DNA of 27,587 nt from CANKJK01 sp964400405. Lineage in GTDB: Bacteria > Acidobacteriota > Vicinamibacteria > Vicinamibacterales > UBA2999. Each line of letters starts with the position of its first letter. The first letter of the stretch is position 1. Position numbers and translations under genes: made by a program. Where the stretch lies: the NCBI GenBank assembly GCA_964400405.1, contig CAYNUO010000038.1, positions 1-27,587 of the forward strand, given 5' to 3'. Shown one piece after another: positions 1-7,468 of this stretch. The notes under the pieces are model-generated. The model was given only the letters and a program-made list of their open reading frames with translations, searched no databases and was not told the origin of the DNA.

Positions 1-2180
1 ACGACGAAGAACTCGCTGCCCGGCTCGTACTCCCACCGCAGGCGGAGGTTCGTGCTGAACGTGCTGTTCGTCGAGTTGTACTGCACGAACGCGCTCGCGA
101 AGATGCGCGGCGTGAACGTGTAGGTCGTGCGTGTGCGGATCAGTTTCGTCGTGAACGACCCGTAGGGCAGGTCGATCCAGTTGAACGTGATGGCCGGCTC
201 GACCGCCAGCTTCGGCGTAATCGCCAGCCGCGCGGTGTTGATGCCGAGCACGTGCTGGTCGCCGCCGTAGAGGCCGCCGTACTCGTAGCTGGCGACGAAG
301 TTGTAGCGCTTCTGCGGCCCGAGCGTGTACGACGTGCGCACGGTCTTCGTGTCGTAGTGGCCGACCGGCACGGTGACCGTCGGTGCGATGCGGAACGGCC
401 GCAGCAGCACGTCGTAGCCGTGATTCAGTTCGACGTTCAGGATGTCCGAGCTGTGCATCTCCATGTTGAACGTCGCCGTGTCGTCAGACGTCTCGCGGAG
501 ATTCGCCGTGTCGTTGAAGATGTAGTCGAACTGCCCCGTCAGTGAAAGCCGCCGGATCGTCCGGCTCTTCGGCCGTCGGCTCACGCGCGCCGTCGCGGTC
601 GTCTGCCGCATGTTGTCGCGCCGCACGAAGCCGACTTCGGGCGTGAAGTCGTCGTCGATGAAGAGGTGCCGGAGGCTGAGCCCCCAGTTGTCGGGATTCA
701 TGCCGATGCCGCCGCCATAGCTCTTCTTGGTGCTCGTGAACGCGGGCGTGTCCGCCAGCGCGTAGAAGCCGTCCACGGTGAGGTTGTCGAAGAGGTTGAG
801 GCCGGTGTCCACGCCATACGCGTGGCTCGACTGGCCGGGCCGCAGCGCCGACTGCGAGCGGCCCGTGTACATCGCGCCGATCGTGCTGCGCTTCAGGATG
901 TCGCGCTTGATGCGCAGCACGGTGAAGTTGGTCTGCGGCGACCGGGTGACGTCGTCCTTCTTCGACGTGATGTTCAGCGCGCCGATCAGGTTGCGGCCCA
1001 CTTTGCCCGTCACGCGGGCGCCGGCGATGATCGGAATGTCGCGGCCCGTCGGACTCAGTCCGACCTGCCGGCTGAAGAAGATCGGCGCGCCGCCGCCCGA
1101 CTGCGAGAAGATGCCGGACCCCTCCAGGAAGAAGTCGCGCTTCTCGGGAAACGCCTGATTGAAGCGTGTCAGGTTCACCTGCTGGTCGTCGGCCTCGACC
1201 TGCGCGAAGTCCGTGTTGTAGGTCAGGTCCGCGTTCAGGTTCTGCGTGAGGCCGTACTTCACGTCGACACCGAAGTCGGCGGTGGTGTCGTTGCTGAGGC
1301 GCGGATTCACCGTGTTGTCGCTGGTGAGACGCGAGATCCCGTACGGCTTGACGTCGAAGTTCCGGCTGCCCTCCGGGGCTTCGATCCCGACGACCGTCCC
1401 CGCGTACGACACGCGGCTGATCGCACCGCCGCCGAAGGCGACCGGCATCCGCGTCAGGAACGTCGTCTCGTTGCGGTAGCGGATCGTGCGGCGGAAGTTG
1501 ACGCCCCACACCTGATCTTTCCCGGGCTGGTAGCGGATGGTCTTGAACGGAATCTTGAACTCCACCGTCCACCCGCCGTCGAAGCGGCCCGTGCGCACGT
1601 CCCAGACGCCGTTGTAATCGCAGTTGGTCGCGCCCGGTGCCTCGCCGACCTGGCAGTCGCCGAGCGCGCCGATCGGCGTGGTGTAGAACAGGAAGCCGGT
1701 CTGGCGGTCGTAGAACGTGTCGAACGCCACGGCGAAGTCGTCGTTCTGCCGCGCACGATCGCGCCGCAGTTCATTGGCGATGAGCGTCTTCGGATCCTTC
1801 ACCCACAGCCTCGCGCCGACGTACACGTTCTTCTGGTCGAAGGTGACCCAGACCTCCGTCTTCTCCGTCGAGGGCTTCCCGTTGTCGGGAAGCACCTGGT
1901 AGAAGCCCGTGATTGGCGGCGTGTCGCGGTAGTGCGATTCGGTGAGCTTGCCGTCGAAGACAAAATCTGCCGGGGCCCGGAAGGCCCTCACGGTCGTGAG
2001 CGTGCTGACCTCGTCGCGTGTCTGGACCGACGGCAGCGCCGGTGGCGGGGGACCGAAGATGTGGCGTCCCGTCCCTTCGACGCCCGGAGCAGCGATCGGC
2101 GCCGGTGCCTGGCCGGCGGCAACGCCGGACGCGGACAGGCCGATGGCCAGAGAGAACAACAGCGGGCGGAGCAGACGCAT
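1..2180 (-). CDS. DUF5916 family outer-membrane protein with CBM9-like N-terminus (partial, C-terminus off the left edge)
   Basis: The frame reads without a stop from the ATG at 2180 to the left edge, giving about 726 residues with no C-terminus. Residues 1-25 form a Sec signal peptide (MRLLRPLLFSLAIG, then a small-residue cleavage zone). Residues of about 60-240 resemble the carbohydrate-binding family 9-like domain (FDGKLTES near the start, later GGWTVEFKIPF). The rest alternates short polar and aromatic strands typical of the DUF5916 beta-barrel (FFLEGSGIF, GRNLIGALNITSKKDD). GAGGTG lies 9 nt before the ATG. The family is common in Acidobacteriota and Bacteroidota as predicted outer-membrane barrels, and no substrate is established. 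The gene lies 164 nt downstream of the cytochrome c-DUF1080 gene on the same strand, so co-transcription is possible but not shown. The family call is fairly sure; the function is unknown. Confidence 0.85.
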   Translation of the reverse strand, partial: MRLLRPLLFSLAIGLSASGVAAGQAPAPIAAPGVEGTGRHIFGPPPPALPSVQTRDEVSTLTTVRAFRAPADFVFDGKLTESHYRDTPPITGFYQVLPDNGKPSTEKTEVWVTFDQKNVYVGARLWVKDPKTLIANELRRDRARQNDDFAVAFDTFYDRQTGFLFYTTPIGALGDCQVGEAPGATNCDYNGVWDVRTGRFDGGWTVEFKIPFKTIRYQPGKDQVWGVNFRRTIRYRNETTFLTRMPVAFGGGAISRVSYAGTVVGIEAPEGSRNFDVKPYGISRLTSDNTVNPRLSNDTTADFGVDVKYGLTQNLNADLTYNTDFAQVEADDQQVNLTRFNQAFPEKRDFFLEGSGIFSQSGGGAPIFFSRQVGLSPTGRDIPIIAGARVTGKVGRNLIGALNITSKKDDVTRSPQTNFTVLRIKRDILKRSTIGAMYTGRSQSALRPGQSSHAYGVDTGLNLFDNLTVDGFYALADTPAFTSTKKSYGGGIGMNPDNWGLSLRHLFIDDDFTPEVGFVRRDNMRQTTATARVSRRPKSRTIRRLSLTGQFDYIFNDTANLRETSDDTATFNMEMHSSDILNVELNHGYDVLLRPFRIAPTVTVPVGHYDTKTVRTSYTLGPQKRYNFVASYEYGGLYGGDQHVLGINTARLAITPKLAVEPAITFNWIDLPYGSFTTKLIRTRTTYTFTPRIFASAFVQYNSTNSTFSTNLRLRWEYEPGSEFFV

Positions 2181-2344
2181 CAGAACACTCACCTCGACGT
2201 GCAGGTACACAGGAGCGGGCCAACCGTGAACCGGTGGCCCGCGACAATCAGAAACAATCTAAAGGGAATTACGGCCCTGCGAACGCGAACGTTGCCGTCG
2301 CCCCTGACTCAGCTTGTCGCGCAGGGCGGCGGGCATCGCAAGAA

Positions 2345-3445
2345 CTAGTCGTCGACTTTGATGCGCAGGTGCCGGATGTGCGTTTCCACGACCTGCAACT
2401 GAAATCCCAGTCGGGTCGGCTCGGTGAGCTGGCCGTCCTCCACGGTCGAGATGAGCACCCCGTTCAGGTAGGCCTTGAGTCCGCCGTTCTTCGCCACGAT
2501 CTCGATGTCCTGCCACTCATTCGGACCGCGCAGGTGGAGCTTGCGGACGTTGTCGTCGTAGGTGTTCTTCAGGCTCGCGCCACTGGGCCCTGAGCCCTGG
2601 ATGTGCATGAAGTCGTACCACCGGCCGTCGACGAGTCCGTATCGCGCCGGCCAGTGGCGGATGTTGCTCATGAAGATCATGACGCCGCCGTTGACGGGGA
2701 ACAGATCCGGGTTGTCGTCCCAGCGCTTGCTGTAGCGCTGCTCGAGCCGCAGCGTGTAGTTCCTGAACAGCCGCTCGGTGTAGGCGAGCGTGTGCCGCTT
2801 GCCGGCGACGAGCATCTCGCCGTTCTTCGCCTGCACCTCCGGGAACGGATTCGTGTCGCCGCAGCCCTGCGGCTTCGGCTCGCAGTTGTGCCCGGCGAGG
2901 AATCCCCACCCTGTGAGATCGCGGCCGTTGAAGAGCCACTCGAAGCCGGGTCCAGGATCCAGATACATGGCCTTCATCGCGTTCTCGTCGGCGATGAGTT
3001 CCTTCGGACCGGGCGGGAAGCCGTTCTGCTGCAGCAGATACGCCACCACATCGAGCTTGTCCTTCGGCGACACGCGGTCGACGTTGTCGCCCGGCTCGCT
3101 CTCCATCCGGCGCCAGTAGTAGTAGACGCTCGGGTAGCGCTGGTGACCGTTGTAGCTGGCCTCGGCGATCGAGCGGAAGCCGCTGGCGAGGTTGCCGCCG
3201 TAGGAGACGCGCGGCGGCTTCTTCGGATCGACCGAGTGGCAGTCGATGCACTCCTTCTCGAACTTCACCTTGCCGCGCGCGGCCTGGGCGTCGGTGTAAT
3301 AGCCCGGCCCGGGCGGCGGGTTGACCTTCGCCCGCGCAGGCGGCGCCGATGCGGGGGCCGGGGTCTGCGCCTGGGGTTGTGCCAGCGTCAACACGCCGGC
3401 GGTGGCGAGTGCGCACACGGCCAGTGCGGCGCGAATGCCCGTCAT
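2345..3445 (-). CDS. Exported cytochrome c fused to a DUF1080 (3-keto-disaccharide hydrolase-like) domain
   Basis: This 366-residue protein has two domains. Residues 1-28 are a signal peptide (MTGIRAALAVCALATAGVLT). Residues of about 48-145 are a small c-type cytochrome with heme motif CIDCH (C66, C69, H70); M114 is a possible distal ligand, by inference. Residues of about 168-365 are a DUF1080 domain opening with FNGRDLTGW and containing the GGVMIF and NEWQDIEI strands of this jelly-roll family, some members of which hydrolyse 3-keto-glucosides. The start is placed at 3445, not the in-frame ATG at 3481, because AAGGAG lies 5 nt upstream and the signal peptide then begins at residue 1. It lies 36 nt after the VOC gene, so the two are probably one operon. 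It would act in the periplasm, perhaps taking electrons from or passing product with the divergent PQQ dehydrogenase (inference). Confidence 0.85.
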   Translation of the reverse strand: MTGIRAALAVCALATAGVLTLAQPQAQTPAPASAPPARAKVNPPPGPGYYTDAQAARGKVKFEKECIDCHSVDPKKPPRVSYGGNLASGFRSIAEASYNGHQRYPSVYYYWRRMESEPGDNVDRVSPKDKLDVVAYLLQQNGFPPGPKELIADENAMKAMYLDPGPGFEWLFNGRDLTGWGFLAGHNCEPKPQGCGDTNPFPEVQAKNGEMLVAGKRHTLAYTERLFRNYTLRLEQRYSKRWDDNPDLFPVNGGVMIFMSNIRHWPARYGLVDGRWYDFMHIQGSGPSGASLKNTYDDNVRKLHLRGPNEWQDIEIVAKNGGLKAYLNGVLISTVEDGQLTEPTRLGFQLQVVETHIRHLRIKVDD

Positions 3446-3450
3446 CGTGT

Positions 3451-3456
3451 CTCCTT
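3451..3456 (-). promoter_or_regulatory. Ribosome binding site deciding the start of the cytochrome c-DUF1080 gene
   Basis: On the minus strand this reads AAGGAG, 5 nt before the ATG at 3445. The ATG 36 nt further upstream (3481) has no such site and would add 12 charged residues before the signal peptide. Confidence 0.75.
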
Positions 3457-3481
3457 GCGCGTCCGAACGACGACGCGCCAT

Positions 3482-4036
3482 CTACTGTTTCGGGGCCGGC
3501 TGCAGCTCGACGATGTAGCCGAGCGTGTCGCGCATGTCGACGTGCGCCGTGCAGCCCTCGCAGCCGCCCATGACGAGCTTGCCGCCCGCGCGCAGGAAGC
3601 GCTCCTTGGCGGATTTCACATCGGGCACGGCGAAGCCGAGGTGCTCGAGACCCTGGCCGTGCTTGTCGATGTACTCCTCCCACCGGTTCGGCGAGCCGCC
3701 GGCCGCTTCCTGCAGCTCGATCCGCGCGTTCTGCAGCGGGATGTGTGTGTAGCGCGGCCGGGAGTTCGGGTTCCAGTTCAGCTCCTTCGGATAGATCGGC
3801 GGCTTCGGCAGGTCCGTGATCTTCGGCAACTCCGTGCCGAGCAACTCCTTGTGCCACTGCGCCGCCTTCTCGACGTTCTTCACGAACACGCTGATGTGAT
3901 TCACGCTGGCGACCTGGATCGGCTTGTCCTCAGCTGTCTGCGCACTGCCGGCCTGAAGGCCGAGCGTGAATCCGAGCGCGAGCATCACGCACGCCAGTGC
4001 GGCGCTTCTCAAGGCGGTGCCGTTCAAGAGCGTCAT
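3482..4036 (-). CDS. Exported VOC-superfamily (glyoxalase/epimerase fold) protein
   Basis: This 184-residue protein has a signal peptide (MTLLNGTALRSAALACVMLA, then a GSA-Q cleavage site near residue 32) followed by one VOC module made of two beta-alpha-beta-beta-beta halves. The four family metal-ligand positions look intact: H47 (VNHIS), E107 (RIELQ), H132 (LEHLGF) and E177 (IVELQ). VOC proteins include glyoxalase I, methylmalonyl-CoA epimerase, ring-cleavage dioxygenases and resistance proteins, so the reaction cannot be named. A CEGC pair (C159, C162) is unusual and could form a disulfide in the periplasm. The start at 4036 is chosen over the ATG at 4042 because GAGGAG then sits 6 nt upstream rather than abutting the start codon. 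It is the first gene of a likely operon with the cytochrome c-DUF1080 gene and is divergent from the PQQ dehydrogenase. Confidence 0.8.
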   Translation of the reverse strand: MTLLNGTALRSAALACVMLALGFTLGLQAGSAQTAEDKPIQVASVNHISVFVKNVEKAAQWHKELLGTELPKITDLPKPPIYPKELNWNPNSRPRYTHIPLQNARIELQEAAGGSPNRWEEYIDKHGQGLEHLGFAVPDVKSAKERFLRAGGKLVMGGCEGCTAHVDMRDTLGYIVELQPAPKQ

Positions 4037-4042
4037 CGTCAT

Positions 4043-4048
4043 CTCCTC
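4043..4048 (-). promoter_or_regulatory. Ribosome binding site for the VOC gene
   Basis: The minus strand reads GAGGAG, ending 6 nt before the ATG at 4036. It directly touches the alternative ATG at 4042, which argues against that start. Confidence 0.65.
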
Positions 4049-4294
4049 TGCCGGCGTCGGACCGGCGCGGCGTTCAACGTTTCAGCGGCCTGGTTCGCCG
4101 CCGGGCCGGAGAACGGTACGTCGCGCCGTGTCGCGCGACTCGCACCAAATTGGACTCCAGCTGTCTCCGGGCACACACGACCGCAGTCTGGTTCCGGGCT
4201 CTCCCGTGCGGGGCGGATTGTGCGGCAGGCCCCGCCTGGTGTCCACGGGCGGTTCCCCGTGCGACACCTGCACCAGACGCCGCCGCCCGTTCGC

Positions 4295-4300
4295 TACAAT
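4295..4300 (+). promoter_or_regulatory. Candidate -10 element for the PQQ dehydrogenase gene
   Basis: TACAAT (5 of 6 to TATAAT) would start transcription near 4307, about 30 nt before the GTG at 4339. No good -35 hexamer is present at the expected distance, so this rests on the -10 match and position. Confidence 0.4.
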
Positions 4301-4338
4301 CGCGCGCCTGGGGACGAGTGCAGGGTGAAGGGGACTAC

Positions 4339-6225
4339 GTGAACGCGCGACACGAACAGTTCGTAAGAACGACCCTGCGGGCGGGTGCCGGCGTGACGCT
4401 GGCGTCGCTGCTGGGCCTGCTCGCGAGCGTCGGAGCTCAGCAGCCGCCGGCGAAGACGACACACGGCCAGCCGGCACCGGTCGTCGATCGCGCCACGTCA
4501 CGCGACTGGCCGCTCCATCACCACGACCTCGGCAGCGCCCGCTACGTGGATGCCGCCGAGATCACGGCGGCGAACGTGGCGCGCGTCACGCAGAAGTGGT
4601 CGTTCAAGCCCTCCGTCGTGGCCGGTACGTTCGGGCTGCCCGACGAATCCGCGAGCTCGAGCGTCCTCGCCGGGCGGAACAGCCTCTTTCAGCAGACGCC
4701 GATCGTCGTGGACGGTGTGATGTACGTGCACTCCGGTTCGAACGTGTATGCGCTCAACGCGTCCACGGGCGCGCTCGTGTGGCACTTTGCGATGCCGCCG
4801 TTCGTCGGTGAAGTGCGGCAGCGCGGGCCCGCGTATGGCGACGGCCGCATCTACGCGCACGGACCGCACCGCGTGTACGCGCTCGACGCGAAGAGCGGGA
4901 AGCTCGTGGAGTCGTTCGGTCAGGGCGGCCTGCTCAACATCGTCGGCGAGGCGCTGCACTTCAAGTATCCGGACCTCTACCCGGCGGGCTTCGACGCCAC
5001 GCGCATCGGTTTCGAGCTGACGGGCGCGGCCGTGTATCACGACGGCACGCTCTACATGGGCACCGGCTTCGGCGACGCGCATACGCCGGGCGGCTTCATG
5101 ATGGCCGTCGACGGCGCCACGGGGCGCATAAAGTGGGTGTTCAACACGATCCCGCAGCGGCCCGGCGACGACGGATGGGAACTCGCGAAGGACACGTGGA
5201 AGGGCGGCGCCCGCGCGGGCGGGGGTGTGTGGACGCCGCCGACGATCGACCCCGAGCTCGGCCTCATCTACTTCAACGCCGGGAACCCCTCGCCCGACTT
5301 CGACGGTTCGGCCCGCCACGGCATCAACCTGTTCAGCAACGCCATCGTGGCGCTCGACCTTGCGACCGGGAAGCTGAAGTGGTTCTTCCAGGGCATCCAT
5401 CACGAGATCTGGGATCAGGACTTCATGACGACGCCCGTGCTGATGGACGTGACGCGCGACGGGAAGACCGTCAAGGCCGTGGCCACGAGCGGCAAGGTGT
5501 GGTGGCCGTTCATCTTCGACCGCGCGACGGGCGAGCCCCTCAATCCGATCGTCGAGACCCCCGTGCCCACGGCGACCGACGTGCCGAACGAGCGCCCGTG
5601 GCCGACGCAGCCGATGCCGCACAACGCGCGCGGCGAGCAGATGGCGCCGTTCTGCTTCACGTATCCGATGGTGACGGACCCGAAGGCGAGGGACCGCGTG
5701 CGCACGATGTTCCACCCGCTGCAGGCGACCTCGGACGTCATCATTCCGAACGGCTCGGCCGGCTTCGGCGGGATGACGTTCAGTCCGCGTACGGGGCTTC
5801 TCTACGTGCGGGGCACGTGCGGCGCGGGCGGCGGGCGCGTGCGGCCCGTGGGCGACACGCTGAAGCCTGGCCCCGGCCCCGATCGTCCCGGCTTCATGCA
5901 GAGCCGCGCGAACGCGCAGGCCGGCAACGGCGGCGTGCGCGGTGCGCAGACGATCAGCGCCTACGACCCGATCTCGGGCGAGCAGGTGTGGCGGACGGAT
6001 TCACTGAATGGTCCGACCGGCCTCATCGCCACCTCCGCCGACCTCGTCTTCCAGGTCAGCGGCCTCGGCGAGTTCGCGGCGTATGACGCGAAGTCCGGAA
6101 AGCAGGTCGCCCGCTTCGGCGTGAAGGGCACCACGAGCGCCAGCCCGCTGATGTACCAGGTGAACGGCCGGCAGTTCGTCGCCGTCGTCGCCAACGACGC
6201 TGTGCTGGCTTACGGCCTGCCGTAG
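4339..6225 (+). CDS. PQQ-dependent dehydrogenase (quinoprotein glucose/alcohol dehydrogenase family), exported
   Basis: The 628-residue product begins at a GTG with AAGGGG 5 nt upstream. An N-terminal hydrophobic signal (VTLASLLGLLASVGAQ) without a twin arginine indicates Sec export. The body is the eight-bladed propeller of PQQ enzymes, with repeated blade motifs (VYALNASTGALVWHF, VYALDAKSGKLVESF, IVALDLATGKLKWFF). It also has the family block GNPSPDF ... HHEIWDQDFMTTPVLMDV. The soluble length without a five-helix membrane anchor or fused heme domain means it needs a separate electron acceptor. The adjacent divergent cytochrome c fusion is a candidate (inference). Substrate cannot be told from sequence: glucose-type and other sugar or alcohol dehydrogenases share these motifs. 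It is monocistronic and convergent with the efflux operon to the right. Confidence 0.88.
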   Translation: MNARHEQFVRTTLRAGAGVTLASLLGLLASVGAQQPPAKTTHGQPAPVVDRATSRDWPLHHHDLGSARYVDAAEITAANVARVTQKWSFKPSVVAGTFGLPDESASSSVLAGRNSLFQQTPIVVDGVMYVHSGSNVYALNASTGALVWHFAMPPFVGEVRQRGPAYGDGRIYAHGPHRVYALDAKSGKLVESFGQGGLLNIVGEALHFKYPDLYPAGFDATRIGFELTGAAVYHDGTLYMGTGFGDAHTPGGFMMAVDGATGRIKWVFNTIPQRPGDDGWELAKDTWKGGARAGGGVWTPPTIDPELGLIYFNAGNPSPDFDGSARHGINLFSNAIVALDLATGKLKWFFQGIHHEIWDQDFMTTPVLMDVTRDGKTVKAVATSGKVWWPFIFDRATGEPLNPIVETPVPTATDVPNERPWPTQPMPHNARGEQMAPFCFTYPMVTDPKARDRVRTMFHPLQATSDVIIPNGSAGFGGMTFSPRTGLLYVRGTCGAGGGRVRPVGDTLKPGPGPDRPGFMQSRANAQAGNGGVRGAQTISAYDPISGEQVWRTDSLNGPTGLIATSADLVFQVSGLGEFAAYDAKSGKQVARFGVKGTTSASPLMYQVNGRQFVAVVANDAVLAYGLP

Positions 6226-6280
6226 CCCGCGATCGCTGCAGTGCGATGTGCCCCGTGGCTCGTCGAAAGCCGGGCTACGG
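6220..6280. repeat. Inverted repeat spanning the convergent gene ends, containing both stop codons
   Basis: CCGTAGCCCG at 6220-6229 and its exact complement CGGGCTACGG at 6271-6280 enclose 41 nt. The TAG of the PQQ gene (6223-6225) and the TAG of the minus-strand adaptor gene (6275-6277) are inside the two arms. A smaller stem, GGCT...AGCC (6257-6271), nests beside the right arm. It could act as a bidirectional terminator or be a dispersed intergenic palindrome; there is no flanking T tract. Confidence 0.6.
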
Positions 6281-7462
6281 CGCGCGTGGGGCGATGCGGA
6301 CGCCGTCGGTGACCCGATCGCTCGGGTGCACGACAACCTGCGTGCCTTCGGTGAGGCCGCCGAGCACCTGCACCGTGCGGCCGCCGTGCTGCCCGATCTC
6401 AACGGTCACGCGGCGCGCGCGGCCGTCTGCCGTCGCCACATACGCGGCCCACTGGTCGCCGCTGCGGAAGAGGGCGGTGGCCGGCACGACCAGCGTGCTG
6501 GCCGTCTCCCAGACCACGAGGCGGACGTCCACACGGAAGGCGTCGCCGAGCGAGCCGATCGCCGCGCCCGGCTCGAAGTCCAGGATGACGTTGACGCGCT
6601 GCTCCTCGACGCCGAGCGCGGACACCTTCGTGAACCCGGAGGGCTCGACGAGCCGGACGCGCGCCGGCAGTGGTGGCAGCCCCGGCTGCTCCACGGTGGC
6701 CCGCGTGCCGGCCGTCACGCGTGTCGCGTCGGTCGACAGCAGGTCCACCACGACCTCGAGCTTCGACGCGTCCCCGATCTCGAGCAGCGGCTCGCCGGCC
6801 GGCACGACGCTCTCGCTCTCGCGGACGCGACGCAGCACGACGCCCGTCGCGGGCGCACGGACGTCGAGCGCCGCGGCCTGCCGGGTGCCCGCCGGTCTGA
6901 GCCGTGCTTCGGCCCGGCCCAGATCGGCCTGTGCTGCCTCCACCGAGAAGGTCGCGGCCCTGGCGGCGTCGCCGGCCAGCCGCATCTCGGCTTCGCGCGC
7001 CTCGACTTCCTGGGCCGGCGCCAGACCCTCGCGGGCGAGCTCGCCGCTTCGCTTCCGCTCCCGCTCGGCGTGCGCGAGCGCTTCGGCCGCCCGGGCGGCT
7101 TCCGCGCGGGCGCGGCCGACGACGGCGCGTGCGGTAGTGACGGCCGCCTCGGCTTCGGCTCTGGCCCGGGCGTCCAGCAGGGGCGCGAGCTCCGGCTGGA
7201 GCCGGGCCACGACGTCGCCCCGGCGCACGCGGTCGCCGGGTTGCAGGGTGAGGCGCAGCACGCGTCCGGCGGCCGGGGCCGAGACGATGAAGCGGTCACG
7301 TACGCGCGTCCGGCCCTCGTCCTCGATCGTCACCTGGAGCGGGCCGCGAACGACCGTGCCGAGGTCGACCGGTTCGACGGCCGGTCGCAGCGCGACGGCG
7401 ACGAGGCCTGCCACGGCGAGGGTCAGGCCCGCGACGGCGATGTGTACCCGGGTGAGACGCAT
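6275..7462 (-). CDS. Periplasmic adaptor (membrane fusion protein, HlyD/RND-adaptor family) of a MacB-type ABC efflux system
   Basis: This 395-residue protein has one N-terminal anchor (IAVAGLTLAVAGLVAVAL, residues 8-25). The first half of a lipoyl/barrel-sandwich domain follows (SAPAAGRVLRLTLQPGDRVRRGDVVARL). Then comes an Ala/Arg/Glu-rich alpha-hairpin coiled coil of about residues 90-200, the second lipoyl half (LDVRAPATGVVLRRVRESE), a beta-barrel, and a membrane-proximal domain ending near TDGVRIAPRAP. It would link the FtsX permease to an outer-membrane channel. Its AAGGAG overlaps the last codons of the permease gene, 9 nt before the ATG, so translation is probably coupled. No TolC gene is in this operon; it may use a channel encoded elsewhere, possibly the one at 22557-23990. 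The transported substrate is unknown. Confidence 0.88.
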   Translation of the reverse strand: MRLTRVHIAVAGLTLAVAGLVAVALRPAVEPVDLGTVVRGPLQVTIEDEGRTRVRDRFIVSAPAAGRVLRLTLQPGDRVRRGDVVARLQPELAPLLDARARAEAEAAVTTARAVVGRARAEAARAAEALAHAERERKRSGELAREGLAPAQEVEAREAEMRLAGDAARAATFSVEAAQADLGRAEARLRPAGTRQAAALDVRAPATGVVLRRVRESESVVPAGEPLLEIGDASKLEVVVDLLSTDATRVTAGTRATVEQPGLPPLPARVRLVEPSGFTKVSALGVEEQRVNVILDFEPGAAIGSLGDAFRVDVRLVVWETASTLVVPATALFRSGDQWAAYVATADGRARRVTVEIGQHGGRTVQVLGGLTEGTQVVVHPSDRVTDGVRIAPRAP

Positions 7463-7468
7463 CCGTAC

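Larger units (their letters stand above)
4037..4338. other. Divergent intergenic region between the VOC gene and the PQQ dehydrogenase gene
   Basis: These 302 nt separate two divergent genes and should hold both promoters. Two perfect short inverted repeats are visible. One is GCGGGGC (4208-4214) pairing with GCCCCGC (4229-4235). The other is CACGGG (4244-4249) pairing with CCCGTG (4256-4261) over a 6-nt loop. Both lie just upstream of the TACAAT at 4295. They may be operators or mRNA structure; neither is followed by a T tract. I see no convincing small gene here. Confidence 0.5.

Noticed and set aside
2262..2339. A 25-residue basic peptide ORF on the minus strand (MPAALRDKLSQGRRQ...)
   Set aside because: It has no Shine-Dalgarno and no recognised family, and sits in the gap between two genes. 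Short basic ORFs are expected by chance in this composition.
666..2348. Long plus-strand open frame of 560 codons opposite the DUF5916 gene
   Set aside because: It is Arg/Val/Glu-rich with no domain, lies antisense to a gene with a clear signal peptide and family motifs, and is the usual mirror frame of high-GC coding DNA.
2603..4342. Plus-strand open frame of 579 codons across the cytochrome c-DUF1080 and VOC genes
   Set aside because: It is antisense to two recognisable genes and crosses their boundary; the composition is an antisense artefact.
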